Shown piece by piece: positions 8,846 through 17,812 of a DNA stretch of 64,000 nucleotides. The stretch lies in NCBI RefSeq assembly GCF_026339955.1, contig NZ_JAPEPW010000002.1, forward strand, positions 2,170,001 to 2,234,000, written 5' to 3'. The translations under genes were made by a program, and so were the position numbers. This stretch comes from Streptomyces sp. NBC_01549 (lineage in GTDB: Bacteria > Actinomycetota > Actinomycetes > Streptomycetales > Streptomycetaceae). Under the pieces are notes generated by a model, which made no database searches, was not told the origin of the DNA, and worked only from the letters and a program-made list of their open reading frames with translations. Every line of letters begins with the position of its first letter. The first letter of the stretch is position 1.

Positions 8846-9155
8846 AATTGCTCACTCTCCTTGAGGGCGTGGAAAACTTCCACGCAGGCATAGGCGCCGC
8901 TGCGTTTCAGCGAAGGGCGCCGCGGTCATCAGGGCAACAGGCGACAGGACCGTTCGCTTCTCCCATGGGCCCGCGGCTCTGTCCACCCTGTCCGGTACGG
9001 CTCCCCTGCCGAGCTCAGCCGAATGCGAACACCTTCAATGGTCGTCACCATCGCCGGTTTGGCCAACCGGCGATCATGGTCTATGTTGCGCTCGCCACCG
9101 CCTGGGATCCGGCCGCAGTTTGCCGCAGCGCTCGGCAGCCTATCGATCATCAGCG
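8846..9155. other. Gap between integrase and oxidoreductase genes
   Basis: 310 bases with no supported gene. The left part holds the integrase ribosome site and presumably its promoter. The only clear structure is a hairpin at 9051-9073. Confidence 0.5.
9051..9073. terminator. Perfect 9-bp hairpin downstream of the molybdopterin oxidoreductase gene
   Basis: TCGCCGGTT (9051-9059) pairs exactly with AACCGGCGA (9065-9073) around a 5-base loop. It is 83 bases after the oxidoreductase stop, so a terminator is the simplest reading; a regulator site for the integrase is possible. Confidence 0.45.
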
Positions 9156-10925
9156 TCAGAGAGACTGCCGGTAACCAAAGAACTCGTGGTCCTCGTTGTA
9201 GCCGCCGAATCCGCAGCCGATGTCGCAGAAGTCGGCGACGAACTCGATCGCCTTGATCCACTTGACCTGCTTGAAGCCGAGTTCGATCTCGTTGCGCAGC
9301 CGCAGCGGGGCGCCGTGACCGAATGGCAGCGCCCGGTCGTTCATGCCGTAGGCGAGCATGGTGAGTTGGCTGCGCATGTGCTCAATGGGATGGGCGTCGT
9401 AGTAGGTACCGCCGTCGGCGCCTTCCCCCAAGGAGTAGAACACCACCCACCTGGCCTGCGGATCGGGCGTGACCAGGTCGAGGATCACGGACATGGAAAC
9501 GCCCGTCCATTTGGCGACTCCCGACCATCCCTGAATGCAGAAGTGCTGCGTAATCTGCTCATGGACGGGCAGTTTCCGCAAGTCATCGAGGGACAGCTCG
9601 GCCGGGTGGGCAACCAGGCCGCCGATGCGCAGCCGGTAGTCGGCGAACCCGCCTTCTTGCAGAGCCTTGTACTCGGCGGAGTCGGGGTAGCGGCCGTTGT
9701 GCCAGAAATAGGTGGAGATGTCTTTGGTGGTGTAGGCGCCGGGGCGGACGTCCACATGCTCGAACCAGCGTTGCACGCCGCCGATTAGGGCGTATCCGAC
9801 GCGCTGCACGACCCGCGGATGGCGCAGAGTGAACGGTGTTGCCGCGACCCATCCGGCAACGACCACCGCCATCCATCCGACGAAGATCCAAAATCCCAGC
9901 CAGCTGTTGTCGTTGCGGCCGCTGCTGGCGAGGTTGAGGTTGGTGAGCAGCCCGGTAGTGAAAACCAGGCTCACGTGGATCACGATGAACAGTAGGAACC
10001 AGCTGAAGACCAGGAAATGCAGCGACCGCGCGGTCTGGATGCTCAGCACCCGGCTGATCCGCCGGAACCGGGTCGACAACGCCGGCGACATGCCCAGCCC
10101 AGTGATCAGGGCCAGGGGTGCCGCGACGAAAACGGTGACGAAGTAGGCCAGCTGTTGCAGCCCGTTGTAGGCCACCCAGCTGTTGTTCCGTGGCCAGTCC
10201 AGCGAGAGGTACTGGATGGCTGTCGACAAAGCGTTGGGGAACACCGTCCAGCTCGTGGGGACGAGGCGTTTCCACTGCGGGGTGGTGAAGAGCAGCACGT
10301 AGAAGACGAGTCCGTTGAGAATCCACAGCGTGTTCACTCCGAGGTGCCACCACCGGGCCAGGCCGATCGAGTGCCGGATCCCGGGCAGCCCGACCTGGCC
10401 GGGCAGACTGATCGAGTCCTGCTTCGCGGTCCACAGCGGGTCGGTGGGCACGGGCTTCTGGATGCGGAACCATTCCCGTCCCGGGGTGCAGTGCCGGGTC
10501 CAGTACAGGCGCGGATGGTCGCTCAGGATCTGCAGCCCCGACCGCAGGATGAACAGGATGAAGAACAGATTGAAGAAGTGCGACCAGCGTGCCCACACTG
10601 GAAGGCCCGCATATTCGTGATGGCCCGCGCTGGGACCAGTGCCGGGATGCTCGGTGATGAACCGCTGGATCGACGGCATGCCCCGCAGCCCTTTGGCCAC
10701 GGCGACGCACACAAGCAAGACAACGAAGCCGAGCGGGAGCAGCCACAACAGGTTGAACCACCGGTTGCCCAGACGCGCCCTCGGCGCCACCCCGCCCGCA
10801 GCCGGCACCGAACCCGACCATGTCACCACATCGACGGCATCCGTGCCCTTCGCCAACCCCGCGCGGAAGCCGGGTGGAATCCGGTCGGAGGCCCCCGACG
10901 CGTGCGGACGGTCCTCCGCACCCAT
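9156..10925 (-). CDS. Membrane cytochrome b561-like / sulfite-oxidase-type molybdopterin oxidoreductase fusion
   Basis: A 589-residue fusion. Residues about 35-380 carry one N-terminal membrane segment and a cytochrome b561-like bundle with candidate haem histidines (WARWSHFFNLFF, ARWWHLGVNTLW, SLHFLVFSWFLL). Residues about 400-589 form an oxidoreductase molybdopterin-binding domain of the sulfite oxidase/MsrP type, with the Mo-ligand Cys in HFCIQGWSG. It probably moves electrons between quinones and an oxo-substrate; direction and substrate are unknown. ATG 10925 is supported by GAGG eight bases upstream. The frame stays open to 11297, and ATG 10988 is an alternative start. Confidence 0.78.
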   Translation of the reverse strand: MGAEDRPHASGASDRIPPGFRAGLAKGTDAVDVVTWSGSVPAAGGVAPRARLGNRWFNLLWLLPLGFVVLLVCVAVAKGLRGMPSIQRFITEHPGTGPSAGHHEYAGLPVWARWSHFFNLFFILFILRSGLQILSDHPRLYWTRHCTPGREWFRIQKPVPTDPLWTAKQDSISLPGQVGLPGIRHSIGLARWWHLGVNTLWILNGLVFYVLLFTTPQWKRLVPTSWTVFPNALSTAIQYLSLDWPRNNSWVAYNGLQQLAYFVTVFVAAPLALITGLGMSPALSTRFRRISRVLSIQTARSLHFLVFSWFLLFIVIHVSLVFTTGLLTNLNLASSGRNDNSWLGFWIFVGWMAVVVAGWVAATPFTLRHPRVVQRVGYALIGGVQRWFEHVDVRPGAYTTKDISTYFWHNGRYPDSAEYKALQEGGFADYRLRIGGLVAHPAELSLDDLRKLPVHEQITQHFCIQGWSGVAKWTGVSMSVILDLVTPDPQARWVVFYSLGEGADGGTYYDAHPIEHMRSQLTMLAYGMNDRALPFGHGAPLRLRNEIELGFKQVKWIKAIEFVADFCDIGCGFGGYNEDHEFFGYRQSL

Positions 10926-12104
10926 CGAACCCGCCTCGTCCGACACAACCCTCAGCCTCCCAAGGTACGTCAGGTCCTCACTCCGCATGCCGTCAATAGA
11001 GCCCTCCACCGACTCCAGCACCCTCGTGCACGGCAGAACTTCCCCCTCCTCGCCCGGACCGACGAGTCGAGGGACTTGGCGACCGCGTTGCAGCTGACCC
11101 AGTGGATCGCTGGCCAGCCACTTCCGTGACCGGGGCGTTCCGGTGCCCTCAAGAACCGTGTGTACGGACTTCAGCGTGACACGGCCAATTGACCCACCCC
11201 GGCTCCTACCTCCGACAGCGGTGTGTCTCACCCAATCGCACGCCACAAACGACAACGGCCCCAGAGTCACCCCCGAAGGACTTCCGGAGCTGACCACTAA
11301 GCTTCTTGTGCGCCATGCTGTGCTTCACCCGTCAGGTGTGCGGGCACTCTGGCTGCGAGCGTGCGCGGGCCCCAGGGCCGTGGGATTCGTGCGGTGATAC
11401 AAGACAGTCCCACACGGCGCACCACTCGATCGGTCCTCCCTCAAGGCCCCGGGCAAGCAGACGTCCACGATCACGCCACGGGGCCGACACGAAAAGTGTC
11501 CAGTGCTGCCTTTCCTGGAGAAGTGAACCTTCCCCTTGATCGACGACACCTGGGGACTGGGACAGGTTCCAGGGGAAGTAGTGCCAGGTGGGAAGCAATT
11601 GGGGGACGAGGGCCACTCCCTGATCGCCCCCGCCACCGGAACCGCTACCGCCCGCTGCCCCAGGCGGTCACCGGCGACGCCTGTGAGGTCTACGACGGCT
11701 CCGCGGCCGGCTTTCCGACAGGCATGTCGAACGCGAACCGCGGCGCGGACGCCTGCGACGGCAGCCGACGTAACAGCACGGAGCGGGCCGAGGGGTGCCG
11801 CACAGACACCGGCGCGTTCCATGACGTACACCAGCGGTCGCCTCGAACTCCGATAGTGGCACGCGCAGCCACGGTCTCGCTTCCTCAGAAGATGATCGTG
11901 ACGTGGCTGAGCACGACGTAGATCGCGACGATGCCGGCGAGCCGCAGGGCCAACACGACGGCCAAAGCCCCGTAGCCGCTGGAACGCCGGGGCGGCGCCC
12001 CAGCATCACGGCCCCTCTCAGGGGCGAGGAGAGCGGCGAGGGAGGACGCACCGACGTTCAACTCGGTATTGCGCGGAGGCCGCGGCACACCGCCGTCAGC
12101 GCGT
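10926..12104. other. Gene-poor, degenerate stretch
   Basis: About 1.2 kb without a convincing intact gene. Short overlapping frames show poor codon structure. The only protein-like signal is on the minus strand at 11885-11990, a single hydrophobic helix (ALAVVLALRLAGIVAIYVVL) before a stop, probably the tail of a lost membrane protein. I see no rRNA, tRNA or repeat array. Confidence 0.5.
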
Positions 12105-12311
12105 CTACTGCAGTGCATCGTCTCCAGGGTCGTGCTCCGCCGTGCCGTCGGCCGGCTCACCAAGGTTCTCGGCGAGCCGGAAGAATGCCGGCAGTGCGCC
12201 CGAGATCGCCAGGCGCTCGGCGTCGTCGAGGGCGGCGAGCGCGGCGTCCATGCGGCGCTCGTGGGCGGCGGTCCAGGCAGCCAGCTGCTCGCGCCCGTCG
12301 ACCTGCCTGGC
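12105..12311 (-). pseudogene. MarR-family regulator, C-terminal fragment
   Basis: In one minus-strand frame, a 68-residue segment (from ARQVDGREQLAAWTAAHERR through AERLAISGALPAFFRLAENL to a TAG at 12105-12107) looks like the last two helices of a MarR regulator. The winged helix-turn-helix that should precede it is absent, and upstream codons do not resemble the family. There is no start codon with a ribosome site. It is best read as the stump of a lost regulator gene. Confidence 0.5.
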
Positions 12312-12446
12312 CGGCGCCGAACCGGTGCCCTGTGGCAGATGCTGTCCGCCGGTCTCTTCGGGCCTCGATGGCGAAGCACTCCGGGCTGCCGGTCCGCCCG
12401 TACGACGGGATCGGTGTGGCGTAACTCCGCCCAGAATTCAACATTC

Positions 12447-12459
12447 TGACGTACCGTCA
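12447..12459. promoter_or_regulatory. TGACG-TAC-CGTCA palindrome upstream of gntR
   Basis: Five-base arms around a 3-base centre, 22 bases before the GTG of the GntR-type gene. Position and form suit an autoregulatory operator, but the same bases can also be read as lost regulator codons (Tyr-Arg-Gln). Confidence 0.35.
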
Positions 12460-12480
12460 AATCTGGGAGACTGTCGCCCG

Positions 12481-12789
12481 GTGGCCGACGTCGGCACTTC
12501 ACTGCCCTCCACCCGGGGCCTCGCCGCCGACTGCGGCATCAATTTCCACACGGTCAACAAGGCTTACGACCTGCTGCGCCAGGAAGGCCTCATCCAGCTC
12601 ACTCGCAAGCACGGGGCCGTCGTCGCCCGCGACCACGACACCGGGCCCCCGCCACCGGGTTTCGTCGACGACTGGAAAACGCGCGCCCGCACTCTCCTCG
12701 CCGAAGCCGTCGCACAAGGTCTCGACGCCGACGCCATCCAGGAGCTGTGCGCCGAACTCCTCGCCAGAGGAAGGGAATCCACCACATGA
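12481..12789 (+). CDS. GntR (YtrA-type) regulator, N-terminus clipped
   Basis: 102 residues holding the recognition part of a GntR winged helix (LPSTRGLAADCGINFHTVNKAYDLLRQEGLI, wing KHGAVVARD) and the short C-terminal helical tail of the YtrA subgroup. Family members begin some 30 residues earlier with Y-x-Q-I. A match, YRQIWETVAR, is found at 12452-12480 in another frame without a start, so a one-base loss near 12480 plus a small deletion probably removed it. A GTG at 12481 with GGGAG upstream could still yield a truncated protein. Its stop overlaps the next start (ATGA). Confidence 0.65.
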   Translation: MADVGTSLPSTRGLAADCGINFHTVNKAYDLLRQEGLIQLTRKHGAVVARDHDTGPPPPGFVDDWKTRARTLLAEAVAQGLDADAIQELCAELLARGRESTT

Positions 12790-13901
12790 CCGCGCTGCTC
12801 CTCCTCCAGGCGACCGCCCTGCTGCTGTTCACCGCCATGGCATGGGCGATGCCGTCGCTCGCGCAGGCCACCCTGCCCTTCGGCGTCCGCGTCCCGCGAG
12901 AGCGCGCCGGTGAACCGGCCGTCACCGCAGCCGTACGCCCCTACCGCCGCCGGGTCATGACCGCAGGAGCCGCCGTTACCGCCTCTGCCACCGGCGTCCT
13001 CCTGCTGGCCGGGCGCACCACCGTCGCGAATGCGATCACGCCTCCGTGCGCGGCGGCGCTCCTCGCTGGGCTCGACTGGGCCGCGTACTACCGCGCCCAC
13101 CGGGCGGTCGCCGCCGCGAAGGCCGAGGGCGGCTGGTACGACGACGTGCGGCAGGGCGTCGCCGTCGACATCTCCATCCGTACCGACCCTGAGCGCTTTC
13201 CCTGGCTGTGGGCGCTGCCCTCGCTCCTGGTCACCGCCGCGACCGCGGTCGCCGGAGCGCTGCGCTATCCGTCGCTGCCCGCAACGCTCACTACCCACTG
13301 GAACGCGGCGGGCCGTGCCGACGGGCACGTCCGCACCACCGTCGCCATCGCCTTCACGCCCGTGTTCCTGCAGATCGCGTCGAGCGCACTGTTAGCCGGC
13401 ACGGCTGTGTTCGCGCTGCGCAGTCGGCAGTCACTCGACGCCGAACGGCCGCGCGCCTCCGCCGCACAACACCGGGCGTTCGTACGCTGGACGACACGCG
13501 GCCTGCTCGTGCTGGCCGCCTGCGTAGACCTGTCGCTCCTCGGGACGGCCTTGATCACGTGGGAGGTGTACGGGAACCGCGCGGTGGGAGCGGTGGCGAT
13601 CGGCCTCCCGATCCTGGCGGGTGTCGCGTTCGTCTTCGCCGTGGCCGTCCGTACGGGAGCGCAGGGCAGCCGCCTGCCCATCAGCGTCGGCGAGGCAGGC
13701 GGGGCCCGGGTCGTCAACCGCGATGACGACCGCTACTGGAAAGGCGGCCTCATCTATGTGAACCGGGACGACAGCTCGGTATTCGTGCCCAAGCGGTTCG
13801 GCATCGGCTGGACCGTCAACTTCGGCCGCCCCGCGGGCATTCTCGCCCTTCTGGCCCTGACCGCCGTGCCGGTGGGGCTGGCGGTGGGGCTCACTCATTG
13901 A
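12786..13901 (+). CDS. DUF1648/DUF5808 multi-pass membrane protein
   Basis: 371 residues with about seven predicted membrane segments. The centre (ATLTTHWNAAGRADGHV) matches the DUF1648 motif seen in SdpI-like immunity proteins. The end (RYWKGGLIYVNRDDSSVFVPKRFGIGWTVNFG) matches DUF5808. Such genes commonly sit behind a YtrA-type GntR regulator and are thought to respond to membrane-active compounds; the biochemical role is unknown. ATG 12786 overlaps the gntR stop, indicating coupling. The partner regulator is damaged, so expression control may be lost. Confidence 0.8.
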   Translation: MTALLLLQATALLLFTAMAWAMPSLAQATLPFGVRVPRERAGEPAVTAAVRPYRRRVMTAGAAVTASATGVLLLAGRTTVANAITPPCAAALLAGLDWAAYYRAHRAVAAAKAEGGWYDDVRQGVAVDISIRTDPERFPWLWALPSLLVTAATAVAGALRYPSLPATLTTHWNAAGRADGHVRTTVAIAFTPVFLQIASSALLAGTAVFALRSRQSLDAERPRASAAQHRAFVRWTTRGLLVLAACVDLSLLGTALITWEVYGNRAVGAVAIGLPILAGVAFVFAVAVRTGAQGSRLPISVGEAGGARVVNRDDDRYWKGGLIYVNRDDSSVFVPKRFGIGWTVNFGRPAGILALLALTAVPVGLAVGLTH

Positions 13902-13969
13902 GCACTCTGCATTCTGAATCCGCAGGTGGGAGGCCCTGGTTTGGCGGTGTTTCGGCATGAGCCCGCCGG

Positions 13970-14180
13970 CGGGAAGCCGTGATCACTCGTTGGCGGCGCG
14001 GCGCGCCAGACGAGCTTGTTCGCCTCCTTCTCGGGGGCGGTCAACAGGTGGTTGCGGACTGCCTTACGGCCGGTGACGATCACCGGGACGTCCGGGTCGT
14101 CGTCCAGGCCGGTGAAGCCCAGATCGCCGATGCCTCCGAGCCCGGCTTCCCGCAGCCGCACGGTGAAGCCGCCGTCGGTC
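13970..14180 (-). pseudogene. DDE transposase fragment (DDE_Tnp_4 type)
   Basis: On the minus strand, REAGLGGIGDLGFTGLDDDP through VIVTGRKAVRNHLLTAPEKEAN to DHGF resembles the C-terminal half of IS5-group DDE_Tnp_4 transposases. It is cut on both sides and has no start. It abuts a second transposase fragment running the other way. Confidence 0.6.
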
Positions 14181-14183
14181 GGA

Positions 14184-14503
14184 CAACCACGATCGCCGAC
14201 GGCGGCTATCCCGGCACCGGACTGCCCATGCCCCACCGCCAGCGCAAGGGCGAAGACCTGCCTGAGTGGGAGCAGGCGCACAACCAATCCCACAAGCGGG
14301 TCCGCGCCCGCGTCGAGCACACCTTCGCGCCCAGCCATTTTCGAGTCAGATCCTCCGCGACTGCCGCCTCAATGGTCATGGAGTCCACCACGTCATGCTC
14401 GGCATCGCGGCTGCACAACCTCATCCTCGCCGGACAAGCGAGCGGACCGGACAACGACCGACCGCACCCCCAGCCGACTCAAAGATCATTTGCGGGACAG
14501 CCC
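14184..14503 (+). pseudogene. IS5-family transposase C-terminal fragment with one IS end
   Basis: The plus strand reads TTIADGGYPGTGLPMPHRQR, then RVRARVEHTFA, then in shifted frames ILRDCRL, GVHHVMLGIA and RLHNLILAG. These are in the order of an IS5-family transposase tail, with at least two frameshifts. The sequence at 14481-14503 (AAGATCATTTGCGGGACAG) resembles that group's terminal repeat, and a similar end occurs at 56158. Everything upstream of the tail is lost. Confidence 0.65.
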
Positions 14504-14598
14504 TTTTTAGGCGAGGCGGGCTCGATCATGCCGCCTCGGGTGGGCCCGGCCCAGCGGCAGACCGCGAGGCGGGGCAGGCCACCCCCTTGCGACATCGT

Positions 14599-14804
14599 AT
14601 GGCGTCGGATGACGCGACTTGGCGCCACCCGGTGCCACCCAGCGCCATTCCACGCCCCCAAAAGCGCGTAAGCATGCATGGCGCCACAATCACTCAGGTA
14701 GGCGCTAGTATGTTTTCGCAGGTCAGGGTGGTTACGTAAGTTACCGACCCAGAGATGTCATCCCGAGGCTTGCATGTGGGGCCATTGTGGTGCCACTATG
14801 GCGT
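14599..14804 (+). promoter_or_regulatory. Repeated TGGCGCCAC-type motifs upstream of the HicB-like gene
   Basis: Related words recur: TGGCGCCAC at 14620-14628, GGTGCCAC at 14631-14638, TGGCGCCACAAT at 14679-14690, and its near-exact inverse ATTGTGGTGCCA at 14784-14795 (11 of 12). They lie upstream of a ribbon-helix-helix-like regulator gene and are candidate operators. No Shine-Dalgarno precedes that gene, so it may be leaderless. Confidence 0.45.
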
Positions 14805-14805
14805 C

Positions 14806-15324
14806 ATGGACCTCACCCCATACGTCGACACCCTCCGCCGTGAACTCGCGGTCGCCGCCGAGGCCGGCGGCGACGAAGCCCGCGAGCTGGCAGAGAGGCT
14901 CACCGCTCCCCTGGAGTCGGCGACCCGGCTGATCATGCTCAATGTGCTCTCCGCCGCGACGGACGAGATCACCCGCGAACTCGCCCCCGGCTCGGTCGAC
15001 GTACGGCTGCGCGGGCTCGACCCCGACTTCGTGGTGACACCGCCACCCACCGACCGGGGCGCCCCCGCGGAGCCGGCCGCGCCCGTCGAACCGCTCAAGG
15101 CCCTGGTCCCGGCCGACGGCGACGAGGGCGGCACCGCCCGCGTCAATCTGCGTCTGCCGGCTCACCTCAAGGCCCGTGCCGAGGAGGCCGCGGCCCGCGA
15201 GGGCCTGTCGGTCAACGCGTGGCTGGTGCGCGCCGTGTCGGCCGCGGTCGACGGCGGCACCCGGCCGCGTACGACGGAGAAGACCCAGACCGTCGGACAG
15301 AGCATCACGGGCTGGGTGCGCTAG
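14806..15324 (+). CDS. HicB-family antitoxin-like regulator
   Basis: 172 residues. An N-terminal helical region (MDLTPYVDTLRRELAVAAEA) is followed by a Pro/Ala-rich linker and a C-terminal ribbon-helix-helix segment (TARVNLRLPAHLKARAEEAAAREGLSVNAWLVRAV) as in Arc/HicB DNA-binding proteins. No HicA toxin gene is adjacent. The neighbour is a DUF4097 protein and a wrecked ABC transporter gene, the set it commonly precedes in Streptomyces, so it is probably the local repressor. ATG 14806 is chosen because the conserved protein begins there. Confidence 0.75.
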   Translation: MDLTPYVDTLRRELAVAAEAGGDEARELAERLTAPLESATRLIMLNVLSAATDEITRELAPGSVDVRLRGLDPDFVVTPPPTDRGAPAEPAAPVEPLKALVPADGDEGGTARVNLRLPAHLKARAEEAAAREGLSVNAWLVRAVSAAVDGGTRPRTTEKTQTVGQSITGWVR

Positions 15325-15410
15325 CCGCGCCCCCGCCCGACGACTCTACCCACACCACGTCCCACCAGCGGGGACGCCCCAAAGACAAGACTCAAGAGGA
15401 CGGGACAGCC

Positions 15411-16253
15411 ATGCCTTCTTTCGACACTCCCGAACCGATTTCGGTCACCGCCTACGTGTACGCCGGTTCCATCCAGTTCACCGCGGGCGACCGCCTCGAC
15501 ACCGTCGTCGAGGTGCGGCCCCGCGACCCGAAGAAGGACCTGGACGTACGGACGGCCGACCAGGCCGAGGTCGCCTACGCGAGCGGCATCCTGACCGTCA
15601 CCACGCCCAAGGCCAATCTGCTCGGGCGCGGCGGCACCGTCGACGTGACGGTGGAACTGCCCACGGGCTCGAACATCGACATGACCGGCGCCGGGACCAG
15701 GGTGCTCGGCGAGGGCCGGCTCGGCGAAGTCCGTGTGACAACTTCGGCGGGTGACGTCCGACTCGACACGACCGGTCCGCTGCACCTGAAGGCGTCGCAC
15801 GGCTCGAGCACCATCGACCGGGTCGAGGGCATGGCCGAGATCACCAGCAGCACCGGCAACGTGCGCGTCGGCCTCGTCGACGGCCCCGCCGTCCTGAGGA
15901 ACTCGCACGGCACCACGACCGTCGGCGCCGTGACCGGCGAGCTGCGGGTGAACGGCGTCAACGGCGCCATCGACATCGCGCGCGCCGAGGCGTCGGTCAC
16001 CGGCACCACCACCAACGGCGTCCTTCGCGTCGCCGAAGTCGCCCGCGGCAACGTCCAGCTGGAGACCTCCAACGGCTCCATCGAAGTCGGTATCCGCGAG
16101 GGCACCGCCGCCTGGCTCGACGTCAGCTCCAACCGCGGGCAGGTACGCAACGCGCTCGCCTCGTCCGAGGCCCCGGAGCAGACCGAGGACACCGTCAAGA
16201 TCCGCGCCCGGACCAACTGGGGCAACATCGACGTCCGCCGCGCCAAAGCCTGA
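15411..16253 (+). CDS. DUF4097 beta-strand-repeat protein
   Basis: 280 residues made almost wholly of short beta-strand repeats with alternating Val/Thr and Gly/Asn turns (AEITSSTGNVRVG, LRNSHGTTTVGAV, LETSNGSIEVG). This is the DUF4097 (adhesin-like beta-helix) family. There is no signal peptide or membrane segment, so it should be cytoplasmic or peripheral. The molecular role is unknown. It follows the HicB-like gene by 86 bases and once preceded an ABC ATPase. ATG 15411 has GAGGA about 12 bases upstream. Confidence 0.82.
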   Translation: MPSFDTPEPISVTAYVYAGSIQFTAGDRLDTVVEVRPRDPKKDLDVRTADQAEVAYASGILTVTTPKANLLGRGGTVDVTVELPTGSNIDMTGAGTRVLGEGRLGEVRVTTSAGDVRLDTTGPLHLKASHGSSTIDRVEGMAEITSSTGNVRVGLVDGPAVLRNSHGTTTVGAVTGELRVNGVNGAIDIARAEASVTGTTTNGVLRVAEVARGNVQLETSNGSIEVGIREGTAAWLDVSSNRGQVRNALASSEAPEQTEDTVKIRARTNWGNIDVRRAKA

Positions 16254-16302
16254 GCACCCTCATCCCCCGCACCAGCCTCATCTCATCCGATCCCCCAGCC
16301 GT

Positions 16303-16434
16303 CGGCCCGAGCAGCGCGAACACGGAACCGGCCAGGATGCGCAGATCGATGCCGTCGAGGACGGTCTTGTCGCCCGTACGACTTGCGCAGACCGACGGTG
16401 GAGACGGCGACCGGTGAGGGGTGACCGTTGAGCT
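16303..16434 (-). pseudogene. Inverted 5' segment of a DrrA-type ABC ATPase gene
   Basis: Read on the minus strand this 132-base block encodes the start of an ABC ATPase: VAVSTVGLRKSYG, then after a one-base shift DKTVLDGIDLRILAGSVFALLGP, stopping inside the P-loop. The rest of the P-loop, NGAGKTTAVKIL, begins on the plus strand at 16435. The 5' part of the gene has therefore been flipped in place. Confidence 0.75.
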
Positions 16435-17230
16435 AACGGCGCCGGCAAGACCACCGCCGTGAAGATCCTGTCCACGCTCATCGCCGCCGACGGCGGGCAG
16501 GCCCAGGTCGCGGGCCACGACGTCGCCACGTCACCGGACGGGGTGCGTGCCGCGATCGGTCACCGGGCAGTTCTCCGCCGTGGACGGGCTGATCACCGGC
16601 GAGGAGAACATGCTCCTCAGGCGGACCTGCACCGCCTCTCCCGCAGTGAGGGGCGGCGGCGGGTCGCCGCCGAGCTCCTTGAGCGGTTCGACCTCACCGA
16701 GGCCGCGAAGAAGCCCGCCTCCACCTTCTCCGGCGGTATGAAGCGCCGCCTCGACATCGCCATGATCCTGGTCGGCGACCCGTGGATCATCTTCCTCGAC
16801 GAGCACACCACCGGCCTCGACCCGCGCTCCCGGCACAACATGTGGCAGATCATCCGCGAGCTGGTCACGGGTGGCGGGTCACCGTCTTCCTCACCACCCA
16901 GTACCTGGAGGAGGCCGACGAGCTCGCCGACCGTATCGCGGTACTGAATGACGGCAAGATCGCCGCCGAGGGGAGCGCCGACGAGCTGAAGCGGTTCATC
17001 TCCGGCGGACACGTGCGACTCCACTTCTCCGACCCGGGTGCGTACCAGTCCGCCGCCGTCGCCTTGCGCGAGACCACCCGCGACGATGAGGCGCTGTCGC
17101 TGCAGATCCCCAGCGACGGCACTCAGCGCGAGCTGCGCTCCATCCTCGACTGGCTGGACTCGGTCGGCATCGAGGCGGACGAGCTGACCGTGCACACCCC
17201 CGACCTCGACGACGTGTTCTCGCCGTGCCG
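16435..17230 (+). pseudogene. DrrA-type ABC transporter ATP-binding protein, broken remainder
   Basis: The plus strand carries the rest of a daunorubicin-resistance (DrrA) type ATPase in pieces: NGAGKTTAVKILSTLIAADG, then frameshifts at about 16558, 16620 and 16875, FSGGMKRRLDIAM (signature), IIFLDEHTTGLDPRSRHNMW (Walker B with Pro changed to His), FLTTQYLEEADELADRIAVL (switch), ending at TPDLDDVF. The usual tail is replaced by unrelated sequence after 17220, and no permease gene follows. It cannot make a working ATPase. Confidence 0.8.
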
Positions 17231-17812
17231 CCTGCCGGGCCCGCGCCGCCGACATCGTCGGCTGGAACTCGCGCTGCACCCGCGGCCGTTCGCCCTGCGC
17301 CTCGAGCACCACGCAGTAATCCGAGATCACGATGGGCGGCAGGTCTGCGAGCGCCTCCATCATGGCGGTGTTCCGCGCAGCGCGAACGGGCAGGCCAAAG
17401 CGCTTAAGTGTCTGGGAAAAGCCCGACCGGGTTGCGTGCGCGACCTGGGGTTTGGCCAGGCAGGAGAAATGCCGCGGCGTCGGGCAGCTGGTGATGGAGC
17501 AACGCGGACGCGCGGAGGTGGTCTTCGATGAGCCGGGCGAGCTTCGGTGGCAGCACCACCGGCTGGCGGTGGAGCGTCAAGTACGCGTGGTGGTCGTCCC
17601 GGTGGAGATGCCCGTCGGTGAGTCGAACTCTCCGGGTGACTGGAAGGGCGTAGAGGCGGATCAGGGCACCGGCGATGCGCTCCTCCAGCGGCAGCGAGGC
17701 GTCGTTGAGGCATCGCCTGAGCTCGTCCTGGTGGACCTCCTCGATCTGGAAGTAGCCCGGGAGTTGGCTGGGTGGATAGGCGATGGTGCGGTCAGAGATC
17801 AGGCGTCGAACC
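17230..17812 (-). pseudogene. XerC-like site-specific recombinase relic
   Basis: Minus-strand frames read LRRCLNDASLPLEERIAGAL, IRLYALPVTRRVRLTDGHLH, LPPKLARLIEDHLRAS, then after a shift near 17410 TLKRFGLPVRAARNTAMMEA and LADLPPIVISDY. This order matches the middle and C-terminal part of a family annotated as site-specific integrases in Streptomyces. The start and final helices are missing. It adjoins the 3' end of the ABC ATPase relic and probably marks the breakpoint that removed the permease. Confidence 0.55.

Noticed and set aside
12400..12502. ABC-ATPase-like LTVRQNVEFWAEL on the minus strand
   Set aside because: No Walker or signature motif nearby, and the bases fall over the gntR start region; taken as chance.
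16617..17363. 248-residue minus-strand frame over the ABC ATPase relic
   Set aside because: Most of it is antisense to ATPase codons; only its first 40 or so residues (recombinase relic) carry real signal.
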